The position numbers were made by a program, and so were the translations under genes. Below the pieces are notes generated by a model. That model was not told where the DNA came from. It did no database searches and was given only the letters and a program-made list of their open reading frames with translations. Shown here piece after piece: positions 36,886-44,284 of a DNA stretch of 64,000 nt (the stretch's first letter is position 1; the number at the start of each line of letters is the position of its first letter). The DNA lies in IMG/VR virus record IMGVR_UViG_3300047388_000185, positions 1 through 64,000 of that record. One strand, 5' to 3'. The DNA is from a virus.

Positions 36886-37089
36886 ATGAAGACCATCGTT
36901 TCCATCCCGTCGCAAGGTACCGAATCCCCGGCCATGGGCGGCGACCTGAGCGAAGCGCAAGTTCGCACCATGTTCGCCCCGCAAGTCCCCGGCATCGCCA
37001 ACATGGTTGCCACGAGCACCCTGGGCAGCGACGCTGACGGCCAAGTGCGCACCTGGACGTTCCAGCCGCGTACCGGCAACAAGGGCTGA
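36886..37089 (+). CDS. PRTRC protein C-type ubiquitin-like protein (Prok_Ub)
   Basis: The 67-residue protein matches the PRTRC protein C family in its conserved half: DLSEAQVRTMFAPQVPGIAN corresponds to the LSPEEVR..YA..YPEL stretch, and WTFQPRTGNKG to the terminal YTF.RAVGTKG, ending at the glycine that is the usual conjugation end of this family. It would be activated by the E1-like protein at 42059 and attached to targets or to itself. Codon use is noticeably GC-richer than in neighbours, and it has its own promoter, leader hairpin and downstream structured RNA, all suggesting high expression. The ribosome binding site is weak. Confidence 0.8.
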   Translation: MKTIVSIPSQGTESPAMGGDLSEAQVRTMFAPQVPGIANMVATSTLGSDADGQVRTWTFQPRTGNKG

Positions 37090-37176
37090 GTTAGCCTCTG
37101 AGCTGAGACCTGAGCGAATAATGAACTCCAACCTGAAGCTCTGTGTGGGCTCTAGCGCAAGTGCGCAGAGGTTAGC
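37090..37176 (+). ncRNA. Structured RNA element after the Ubl gene
   Basis: GTTAGCCTCTG (37090-37100) pairs with CAGAGGTTAGC (37166-37176) over 11 bp with two wobble pairs. Inside are GCGC-AAGT-GCGC (37155-37166, partly competing with the outer stem) and four CTGAG copies around 37085-37114. It starts directly at the stop codon; it may stabilise the Ubl mRNA or be a processed small RNA. Confidence 0.4.
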
Positions 37177-37222
37177 GTAGTTTCTTTTCGCTTAGGTTTG
37201 AAAGCTTAAATAACTCAAAGAA

Positions 37223-37246
37223 AGCAGGCACAAGTCTGCTTTTTTT
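37223..37246 (+). terminator. Terminator of the Ubl transcript
   Basis: AGCAGGC, loop ACAA, GTCTGCT followed by TTTTTT. It separates the Ubl gene from the rest of the cassette. Confidence 0.85.
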
Positions 37247-37291
37247 AGTCGTATCATTTACAATTGCCGCACGCACGCAAGGAGAGCAACC

Positions 37292-38359
37292 ATGGCCAAG
37301 AAGCCTACGATTAGACTAAAGAAAACAGAACTTCCCATCGATCCCCTGGCAGCACATGACCATGCGACTCAAAACCAAGATCGGTTCTATCAACATGCTT
37401 CCCGTCTATTGGCCGAGTTTCATACGGTCGACGGTGTAGCGTCTCGTAGCCGGTTTAAAACCGACTTCGAAGCATCCGCTTTTGTTCCAAGAGTTCGAGC
37501 TCCCCTGAAACTTCACCGAAATTTCCCAGTTGTTGCCAGTCGCCGATTAGTGGACGCTGCATCACACCGGGCCCCGTGGATTTGGAAAGTACGAGAATCG
37601 GTTAGCCCCGTCGAGTATTTCAGCAATGGAAAGGCTAGTGCGGAAACGTTCGTCGGCCAATCAGATTCTCATCCATTTTGCTTTGAAATTGCTTTTGAAG
37701 GAAAAGTATTTACGGAAGCAGTCGATGCAGATACCCGAAAGCACTTGAGTGACAGTTTCGAGAAATCCAAGGAGATTCGGGCTCTGAAGCGCTACCTTGC
37801 AAGGATCAATCTGCAGTGCGTCAAAGAGGCGATTCCAGTTTTCTTAACGAGTGCTTCGAGAGAACCCCTGGGTCGAAATTGGACCGAGCCTGATTGGGAA
37901 GGTGATCGAATTTTCTGCCCAGGAATAGTCATCAGAACCGAATTCTGCAAGACGTGGTTGACGAACTATGACTACAACGCAACTTCACTGATCGACGGAA
38001 GCAATCTCGGCCGCATTCCGGCTGAATACGATTTGGAACGAGCGGCAATGGGCTTCCGAGGAAATGCCGACGTAGAGTTTCTACGTCGGGAGATGAATCT
38101 CGAAGTCGCATTCCAAGTTATCTCTGGTACCCACTATCCCGTGACCGTTCCGACAGCTTGGACTAAGGAGATGATATTTGGCACGGATCCGAATCCGGAG
38201 GATGTTCGTTCCGGAAAGGCTCCAATTCCGCCAAAAGCGGAGGTGGTAATGGTGACAACATTGCTGGAGAGAATTCCTGAAATGAAACGCATCATTAGTA
38301 CTCTTATGAGGATCGCACGACCATATGATCACGCATCTTTTCTCCCAACTGATCTCTGA
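37292..38359 (+). CDS. Unknown 355-residue protein of the ubiquitin-like cassette
   Basis: It starts at an ATG with a strong AAGGAG ribosome binding site. The basic N-terminus (KKPTIRLKKTELP) is followed by mixed alpha/beta sequence; conserved-looking parts include FCFEIAFEGKVFTEAVDAD and FCPGIVIRTEFCKTWLTNYD. No catalytic motif was recognised. PRTRC clusters carry a protein F of similar size, so a diverged member is possible, but this could not be confirmed. Its end overlaps the next gene by 35 nt. Position between the Ubl and E2-like genes points to a target, adaptor or regulator of conjugation. Confidence 0.75.
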   Translation: MAKKPTIRLKKTELPIDPLAAHDHATQNQDRFYQHASRLLAEFHTVDGVASRSRFKTDFEASAFVPRVRAPLKLHRNFPVVASRRLVDAASHRAPWIWKVRESVSPVEYFSNGKASAETFVGQSDSHPFCFEIAFEGKVFTEAVDADTRKHLSDSFEKSKEIRALKRYLARINLQCVKEAIPVFLTSASREPLGRNWTEPDWEGDRIFCPGIVIRTEFCKTWLTNYDYNATSLIDGSNLGRIPAEYDLERAAMGFRGNADVEFLRREMNLEVAFQVISGTHYPVTVPTAWTKEMIFGTDPNPEDVRSGKAPIPPKAEVVMVTTLLERIPEMKRIISTLMRIARPYDHASFLPTDL

Positions 38360-38582
38360 GCTAACCGGGGATCTGAGCCCCTCCGGGATTCAGAAAGAAA
38401 TCCTGGCAAAGCCCATCGAGACCCTGACCCCCGTCCAAAATGTTGGCCTCTTCCTGTTCTGGAATCATCTCGCTGGAGCATCGACTTCAGGGGCCGCCAG
38501 GTTGGATCCGTCAGTCGTCATGGCAGTAATGACTGGACTTCCCGAAGTCCAAGATGCTACCGATGACTTCTACTTTATCTGA
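38325..38582 (+). CDS. Small helical protein of the ubiquitin-like cassette
   Basis: The 85-residue product is predicted to be helical (HLFSQLISELTGDLSPSGIQ, QNVGLFLFWNHLAGA) and is overlapped by the upstream gene. It starts inside the 355-residue gene, so it is probably made by translational coupling. No family was recognised. Position directly ahead of the E2-like gene suggests a small partner of conjugation. Confidence 0.65.
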   Translation: MITHLFSQLISELTGDLSPSGIQKEILAKPIETLTPVQNVGLFLFWNHLAGASTSGAARLDPSVVMAVMTGLPEVQDATDDFYFI

Positions 38583-38592
38583 AAGGATATCC

Positions 38593-39378
38593 GTGAGCAC
38601 TGAAACACTCGAGGCTGTCTCTGCTGTAGAAGCCCCCACCGCAACTCCCACCCCCGTGGAAAACCCCGCAGACTTTACTGAGGTTCACGGTACCCGAGTC
38701 GATCTTCTTGAGAATGCTGTCAAGCTTCATCTGAGCAACGGCACGACTCGTATCGTCAGTTACAGCGATTTCTCTCAGACATTGCTGACGTTCCTCGACA
38801 AGGCCCAAGAGTCCAAGGTTGCAACCCTGCGCTTGCTCCCGTCAAATGTATACGCTATCGAGGAAGGAGTTAGCCATTTGAATTTGGGCTTCTATTTCCC
38901 GGAGACAATTCAGAATGTCAACTTCCTCGGGGACATTGAACGTCGAGTTGTCCCAAACATCATCCTCACGGTGTATTTGACCCGGGGAGCCGGAGATAAG
39001 AAGTTCGACTTCAAGTTCCGCGATGCTCGCTATTACTGCACGAATCTGCCGCTGGCCCGGCTGCCCCGAGAGATCGTGAGCAAGACGGGACCGAGCATCT
39101 CGATCCTTCCGTTCACTAACGTGTACTCGGAAGCGAATCTGTGCATGGGGAACAACTCGATCATCTCGGACTTCTTGAATAATGATCTGAGGGCAACTAG
39201 CTGGTACCACGACATGCTCTGGGCCAGCCCATTCAACAACGATCTCGGTGTCCGAGCCTTGAAAGAAAGCAGTAAGTACCGGGATAGCAACAGCAGTTGG
39301 TACAAGCATCTTGCCAAACTAGCCAAAGATGGCAAGGGATTTCCTTACGAGGAAGTCCGAAACATGACTCAATCCTGA
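38593..39378 (+). CDS. PRTRC protein B-type E2-like protein (Prok-E2_D)
   Basis: The 261-residue protein starts at a GTG preceded by AAAGGAT; an in-frame ATG at 38554 lies inside the upstream gene. The diagnostic region is LPFTNVYSEANLCMGNNS, matching the PF.NVY.DGRVC.G signature of PRTRC protein B, the prokaryotic E2 family D. Cys184 in NLCMG is the likely thioester-forming residue; the downstream SWYHDMLWASPFNND resembles the family's W..FF.S.F.H. stretch. It would pass the Ubl from the E1-like protein to a target. The N-terminal half is acidic and Ala/Pro-rich. Confidence 0.8.
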   Translation: MSTETLEAVSAVEAPTATPTPVENPADFTEVHGTRVDLLENAVKLHLSNGTTRIVSYSDFSQTLLTFLDKAQESKVATLRLLPSNVYAIEEGVSHLNLGFYFPETIQNVNFLGDIERRVVPNIILTVYLTRGAGDKKFDFKFRDARYYCTNLPLARLPREIVSKTGPSISILPFTNVYSEANLCMGNNSIISDFLNNDLRATSWYHDMLWASPFNNDLGVRALKESSKYRDSNSSWYKHLAKLAKDGKGFPYEEVRNMTQS

Positions 39379-39387
39379 AAGAACCTC

Positions 39388-41967
39388 ATGCATCACGTCC
39401 TCATTCCAGGCTTCGCCTGCGTCGTCATGGCCCCCGTTACGGGAGAGCCGGACTATCTCCAAGCTGCTATTGATGCGGCTTATCCGATCATCTACATCAT
39501 CACCAACAACGGTGACAAGTACGTTCGCCGGCTGCAGCCAGGCAAGAATGCTGAGGGTAAGGATCGTTTCGTCACGATGAAGATCCCTACCATCCCAGGC
39601 TTCAAGGTCGGTGATATCAAGGAAGAGAACGCGTTTTTGCCGGCCGGCAAGATTCCGTTCGCCTTGATGAAGTCGGTCGAGAAGTTCTTCAAGGACGTGA
39701 TCGCCAAGTTCGGCGATACGAATCTGGAATCCATGATTTGGATCATGTGGAACCCGGAACAAGGCTACTTCCTCCACGTTCCCAATCAAACGGTGGCTGG
39801 CGCTGCTGTGACGTACGACTGGGGAAACCTGCCGGAAAACAGCAAGATCATTGTTGATATCCATTCTCATGCCAACTTCGCTGCGTTCTTCAGCGGAACG
39901 GACGATCGGGATGACTCCAACACTGTTCGCTACAGCGGCGTGTTCGGATACAACCGTCGACCTGATCCGGAAAAGAAGTTCCGGTTTAACTTCATGGACG
40001 TGAAGAAGATCGTGGAAATTGGTGAGATCTTCGAGGCTCCGACGGTCCAGGTGGAAGATACTCCTTCGGAATGGCTTGACAAGGTTCAGGTCACGGCCTA
40101 CATCGCCGGCAAGGGTGGCGCCAGCTATCCAGGCCAATCGCGTCACTCAGTTCATGGCGCAGGAGGAAACCCCAACGGCTACTCGCATCCTTCGTACTGG
40201 GATGGTCCGGACCCCGAACGCTACAAGGCTGTTAAGCCCAGTAACGCCACCGCAGTGGGGTTTCGAGGCGGCGCTAGGGGTTGGTGCTTGAAGGGTGGGG
40301 GATTCGTCTCATTCGACGACTGGGAGAAGGAGTATCCGGTTGCTCTGGCTGAACAAAAAGCAGAGCAGGCAGAGAAGGAAGCTGAAAAGCGGCGCAAGGC
40401 TGAGGAGAAAGCAGCTCGTAAGACTGGTACTTCGACTGAAGGAGGTCAGCAAGGAACCAGCCCTTTGGAACTAGTCGTTCGGGAAACCGAACAAAGCTTG
40501 GCCTCCCAAAAGGAGCAAACCGAAAGCAGACTCGACGCGACAAGCAACTTACTGCCGAGCGTGAACGAGAACAACTCGAGCAGCTTGGTAACTCGATTCC
40601 CCTCAACAACGTTTCCGTCGTCCCAACCCTCGAACAATCAGACCTTCAACCCGTCATCCCGGGAACTACCCACACTGCCAGTGACGGATCGGGACTTCCA
40701 GGTGGGCCCGGGAGCCCGACAACTCACTGGACAAACGCAAGTGACTCCGAGTTCGAGGACGTCGTCTTCGGAGGCCCCTTCGACCGTCCAGTCCAACGAG
40801 AAGAGTTCACCAACAACGGAGCCCGACCCAGTGGTCAACAAGGCTTCGGACACGTCGCAAACTTCGGATTCGACTCCGAAGAATACGACGTCCTCTGGGG
40901 GTTTGGCGGATCCTCTGGGGATTTTCACTGAGCTTGTCAATCGTCCGGTCGGCTATGTGAGCGAACCGCAAGAGGATGGCACTTACGTCCTGAAGACCGT
41001 CGTCATGGACTTTCGAGGAGGGGTCACGCAGGCTCAAAATGAGGCTCTGACCGAGCTCGAGCAGGCTACCTACCAGCAGGAACTTCGGGACGCTCAAAAG
41101 GCGCTCCAGAGCGGTTCTAAGAGCGCTCTTTTGGAAGAGACGGGAAAGGCACCGGAAGGAATTTTGCAAGTGGAGATTCCAACAGCACCGACCTTGGTTC
41201 GCAAAGCCGTGATTGGAAGTAGCGAGGTGAGCCCGCTGGGTGGAGGGTTTTTGCCGGCCCCGGTCAGTGCTCCAGTTCTGCAACAGCGTCAAACTGTTCC
41301 TACGGTCCAACAGCAAGCCCCGTCCCTGATTCGGACAACTCACTCCGATCACGGGGTTCGGGTAACGAGTCATGTTGGGGAAACTGGTGGCGCTAGGAAC
41401 GGCTGGACTCGGGATCAATGGCTTGCGCGCAATCGTAGCCAGAGATCTGAGCCCGACTACGTTGCAGGGGAATCGGTCCAGAACTGGTTGGATCGACGTG
41501 CTGCACAGATCGAACGAGATCTTGGCATCATGGGTGCGGCAGTGAATCCGATCAGTGAATCTTCGATCGATCGCATGCACGAACGGCAACGACAAGAGGA
41601 TCTTTTGCATGACTCTGAGGAGTTGGCTACGCTTCAAGAGGGCGCAGCTATTCTCTTTCAGAAGTCAACTCCTTCCGGAGTCATCAATATCCTACCTGAC
41701 AACGTAGTTACTTTGAGATTGGAGGAGGGTGATCTCCCCGCTTCTTTCAATGCCGACTGTGTTGATTATGGTACGGCTGCGGCTGGTGCAAAGGCTCTTA
41801 TCGATGTGGCAGCCCAACAAATCTTCAGCAACGGCAGTTTGTTGCGAAAGACGGTACAGGGGTTGTTCGAGCAAGTCAACGAAGATGAGCGGCTTCCGCT
41901 ATTCCGGACCCTGGCTCATAGTCTGACCTCAAAGGCCCGAGACGATCTTGGTGTGAACGGGCTCTAA
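39388..41967 (+). CDS. PRTRC protein A-type JAB/JAMM metalloprotease, extended
   Basis: The 859-residue protein has a JAMM motif near residues 155-175, DIHSHANFAAFFSGTDDRDD, with H-x-H, the Ser and the two aspartates that bind zinc in JAB deconjugases; an upstream MIWIMWNPEQGYFLHVP region and downstream YSGVFGYNRRPD fit the fold. PRTRC protein A is normally a short protein of this kind, so this one carries about 600 extra residues: a helical charged part, a long Ser/Thr/Gln/Pro-rich linker (about 370-560) and a helical C-terminus. It may remove or mature the Ubl. Two GGAR(G/N)GW motifs lie in it, in VGFRGGARGW and TGGARNGW. Confidence 0.8.
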   Translation: MHHVLIPGFACVVMAPVTGEPDYLQAAIDAAYPIIYIITNNGDKYVRRLQPGKNAEGKDRFVTMKIPTIPGFKVGDIKEENAFLPAGKIPFALMKSVEKFFKDVIAKFGDTNLESMIWIMWNPEQGYFLHVPNQTVAGAAVTYDWGNLPENSKIIVDIHSHANFAAFFSGTDDRDDSNTVRYSGVFGYNRRPDPEKKFRFNFMDVKKIVEIGEIFEAPTVQVEDTPSEWLDKVQVTAYIAGKGGASYPGQSRHSVHGAGGNPNGYSHPSYWDGPDPERYKAVKPSNATAVGFRGGARGWCLKGGGFVSFDDWEKEYPVALAEQKAEQAEKEAEKRRKAEEKAARKTGTSTEGGQQGTSPLELVVRETEQSLASQKEQTESRLDATSNLLPSVNENNSSSLVTRFPSTTFPSSQPSNNQTFNPSSRELPTLPVTDRDFQVGPGARQLTGQTQVTPSSRTSSSEAPSTVQSNEKSSPTTEPDPVVNKASDTSQTSDSTPKNTTSSGGLADPLGIFTELVNRPVGYVSEPQEDGTYVLKTVVMDFRGGVTQAQNEALTELEQATYQQELRDAQKALQSGSKSALLEETGKAPEGILQVEIPTAPTLVRKAVIGSSEVSPLGGGFLPAPVSAPVLQQRQTVPTVQQQAPSLIRTTHSDHGVRVTSHVGETGGARNGWTRDQWLARNRSQRSEPDYVAGESVQNWLDRRAAQIERDLGIMGAAVNPISESSIDRMHERQRQEDLLHDSEELATLQEGAAILFQKSTPSGVINILPDNVVTLRLEEGDLPASFNADCVDYGTAAAGAKALIDVAAQQIFSNGSLLRKTVQGLFEQVNEDERLPLFRTLAHSLTSKARDDLGVNGL

Positions 41968-41973
41968 CAGCCG

Positions 41974-42003
41974 TTCAATAAAAGCTGTAAATGTTGGTAA
42001 AAG
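41974..42003 (+). promoter_or_regulatory. Extended -10 promoter of the E1-like gene
   Basis: TTCAAT at 41974-41979, 18-bp spacer ending TTGG, then TAAAAG at 41998-42003. Confidence 0.55.
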
Positions 42004-42028
42004 AAGGGGTAGGAAACTATCCCTTCTT
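42001..42028 (+). promoter_or_regulatory. Leader hairpin of the E1-like mRNA
   Basis: AAGAAGGGGTA pairs with TATCCCTTCTT (11 bp, one wobble) around the loop GGAAAC. There is no T run, so it may stabilise the mRNA or regulate translation. Confidence 0.5.
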
Positions 42029-42058
42029 AGCCGTTCCATCCACATTCGAGGTATTTCC

Positions 42059-43309
42059 ATGTTTGCATATTTCCCCCACTTTCTACCAACTTCGATTGTT
42101 GTGATTGGAGCGGGTGGGACAGGATCTAGACTGATTCCCCCGATGGCACAGTTGATCAAAACGTGTCTTCGCAAACACAACCCAGCAGCAATGCTGGACA
42201 AATGTGATATCTACGTCATTGACGGAGACATCGTAGAAGAGAAGAACCTGAGTCGTCAGAACTTCATCACGCCAGACGTCGGTCGTAACAAGGCTTTGGT
42301 TGTGGCGGAGAGATACGCTCGAGCGTTTGGTATCAATGTCATCCCCTGCACGGAATTTTTGACGCCCACGACGAGGCCGACATTTGATGGTCCGGCTGGA
42401 GAAATCGCCTTCAAAACTGTATTTGAAAATGCAGTTGTGATCTTTTGCGTTGACTCCGCAAAGGCTCGCAAGGAGATTCTCCAGTTCATGAATAAGTACT
42501 GCACATCAAATCTCTTCGTTATCGACGCAGGAAACGAAGATGACTTCGGGCAGATCAAGATGTTCACCGGCCATTTGCTGCTGAACTCTGGATCCGAGAC
42601 GAAGAAGACTCTGGCCGGCATGCCGAAGGATGTCCCGTGCTCGTTGACGACGGGGTTCATTCCAATGGACTTCGAGTACTACGAAAATCTCGGTGAATCG
42701 GTGAGTGAACGGAGTTGCGCTGATCTGCCACAAACTCTGGCTATCAACACGATGATGGCAACGTTGATTCTGTGTACGTTGCAGAACTTCATGCAGCTTC
42801 GCCCCATGACTTACGATGGTCAAAGCTACAGTCTCACGGGGGGAACTTCAACCAGTTGGAATACCCCTCGACGCTGGGCTCAACGGGTCGTGGATTGGGA
42901 CAATGCGAAGGCGGCCCATCATAACTTCATTCGAGGAAATGGTCGGATCAATGCGGGTACCGCTCTGAAGGCCAGCGGGGACGAAAATGGAGACATTTTC
43001 TTCAAGCTGCGAAACGAAGCGAAAGCCAGCTATAAGGCGTCGGGAATGAGGCTACTCAGCTCCGGTGAATTGGAGCAGATCGCACCGCCTCCTCCTCCGG
43101 AGATGAAGGTCGTGGCTGAAATTCCAGAAGCACCTGTTCTGAAAACGATCCCTACGATTGAAATTCCGGAGGCAGCACCAGCCCAGGTACCGACGGCACC
43201 GCCGTTGGCTCGTCGCACGCGGACACTTCGAGAAGTGGCTGTCGAAGTGTTTACGGCGGAGGACTTGGTTGCCACTGCTCTTCAACCGCCAGCGCCCTTC
43301 GATTTCTAA
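42059..43309 (+). CDS. PRTRC ThiF/E1-like adenylating enzyme
   Basis: The 416-residue protein has the E1-type nucleotide loop GAGGTGS at residues 17-23, the adenylation signature YVIDGDIVEEKNLSRQNF, then GRNKALVVAERYARAFG and VIFCVDSAKARKEIL, as expected of ThiF/MoeB/E1 enzymes of the PRTRC type. It would adenylate the Ubl C-terminus and pass it on as a thioester. The family is usually shorter; here residues about 270-416 add an aromatic region and a Pro/Ala-rich C-terminal tail. A bidirectional terminator follows. The start has a ribosome binding site-like GAGG about 9 nt before the ATG. Confidence 0.88.
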   Translation: MFAYFPHFLPTSIVVIGAGGTGSRLIPPMAQLIKTCLRKHNPAAMLDKCDIYVIDGDIVEEKNLSRQNFITPDVGRNKALVVAERYARAFGINVIPCTEFLTPTTRPTFDGPAGEIAFKTVFENAVVIFCVDSAKARKEILQFMNKYCTSNLFVIDAGNEDDFGQIKMFTGHLLLNSGSETKKTLAGMPKDVPCSLTTGFIPMDFEYYENLGESVSERSCADLPQTLAINTMMATLILCTLQNFMQLRPMTYDGQSYSLTGGTSTSWNTPRRWAQRVVDWDNAKAAHHNFIRGNGRINAGTALKASGDENGDIFFKLRNEAKASYKASGMRLLSSGELEQIAPPPPPEMKVVAEIPEAPVLKTIPTIEIPEAAPAQVPTAPPLARRTRTLREVAVEVFTAEDLVATALQPPAPFDF

Positions 43310-43315
43310 GTCAAC

Positions 43316-43350
43316 GAGAAACGCCCCGATAATTCGAGGCGTTTTCTTTT
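43316..43350. terminator. Bidirectional terminator between convergent genes
   Basis: AACGCC...GGCGTT stem with a small internal region around CGATAATTCG, followed by TTTTCTTTT on the plus strand and T-rich sequence on the minus strand. It ends both the E1-like gene and the gene at 43364. Confidence 0.8.
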
Positions 43351-43363
43351 AGTTTTCCAAGAT

Positions 43364-43762
43364 TTAACTGATACGTTCTCTGCTCGACTGAAGCAGTGAA
43401 TCCAGGGCAGTATGAGTCGCCAAGGTTGTACCATTTTGACGTAGGATGGTCAAGGTTCCAGTTGTCTTATCCCACGTCCAACTGCCAAGGGCTTCGTCCT
43501 CGATATTGGCTACCATCTGCGAAGTCAACTTAGAAACGCAGGGAATTCGGAATTGGATAATGCCGAACGCATAGAGAGAGTAGATACCCGTCGCGGTCGG
43601 AGTAAAAGATACGCTCCAAAAGGGGGTTGAGCCCTGATGCACGAATGTTGGGGTAATCCCGGATGCTGCACCGTTTAAATATAGGGCGCCATTCGGGGCC
43701 GTAGTGGTATCCGGTCCAGCAACAACCGTAGTAAATACAGCGTTAATTGCAGCTTCAAGCAT
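43364..43762 (-). CDS. Small virion-type protein with SWTWDKTTGTLTI motif
   Basis: The 132-residue product ends in GSWTWDKTTGTLTILRQNGT and then LDSLLQSSRERI, a pattern I associate with short tail or head-tail accessory proteins in phages. The first half is beta-rich. It overlaps the stop of the upstream gene by 8 nt. No exact family name is known to me; function is not assigned. Confidence 0.7.
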   Translation of the reverse strand: MLEAAINAVFTTVVAGPDTTTAPNGALYLNGAASGITPTFVHQGSTPFWSVSFTPTATGIYSLYAFGIIQFRIPCVSKLTSQMVANIEDEALGSWTWDKTTGTLTILRQNGTTLATHTALDSLLQSSRERIS

Positions 43763-44276
43763 GGCTAAGTCCAGTCATATGATCGATGTACGCCTTGAGG
43801 CCAATCTCTTTGAGCTTGGTATCTTCTTCGGTCTGGCCTGGCTTGAGGAGTTTAGGTTCGATGAATTCGAATGGAGCCAGAGGCTGAGAGAATCCATCCT
43901 CGTTTAGAAAGTACTCCAAGGTCGCTTTAAGTTCGTCCGTCGGTTCCCAAGTCTGATCGGATAGCGTGGCAATCCGTTTCGCCTGCTCTATAGTCCAAGC
44001 CAACTCAAGGCTAGTCGGTATCGTGATTGTCTCAAACTCAGCGGGTTCATTGTTTACCACAGAAGTCATCCACAGCAGGAATTCTGGATAGGCTAGAACT
44101 TTATTGATGCCATACATACAGATTTGCAGAACGTTGATCTTCTCGATCAAGAGGGGTTCCGTCTCACCTAATTCGATCATGATCGTGACCGGATCGTAAC
44201 TCGGCCAATCTTCTGGTTCGATGACAGTGTCTAGAACTTTCAGTAGTTCGGCAAGGGAAATATCACGATTTAGCAA
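43755..44276 (-). CDS. Unknown protein, virion operon
   Basis: The 173-residue product is read from a TTG at 44276 because the next in-frame ATG lies 33 codons inside. Acidic and helical (ELLKVLDTVIEPEDWPSYDP), with no membrane segment. It lies between two proteins of the same leftward operon and is probably a virion or assembly protein. No family was recognised; the start is uncertain. Confidence 0.6.
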   Translation of the reverse strand: MLNRDISLAELLKVLDTVIEPEDWPSYDPVTIMIELGETEPLLIEKINVLQICMYGINKVLAYPEFLLWMTSVVNNEPAEFETITIPTSLELAWTIEQAKRIATLSDQTWEPTDELKATLEYFLNEDGFSQPLAPFEFIEPKLLKPGQTEEDTKLKEIGLKAYIDHMTGLSHA

Positions 44277-44284
44277 TTGAAGGC

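Noticed and set aside
36880-37131. Minus-strand frames opposite the Ubl gene
   Set aside because: They are antisense shadows of a GC-rich gene with a convincing family match on the plus strand.
37090-37176. tRNA gene after the Ubl gene
   Set aside because: The fold has an 11-bp stem and internal hairpins but no T-loop GTTC or CCA-type acceptor arrangement.
39319-40146. Long minus frame (275 codons) opposite the JAB gene
   Set aside because: Antisense to the conserved JAMM domain, Arg/His/Leu-rich shadow composition and no ribosome binding site.
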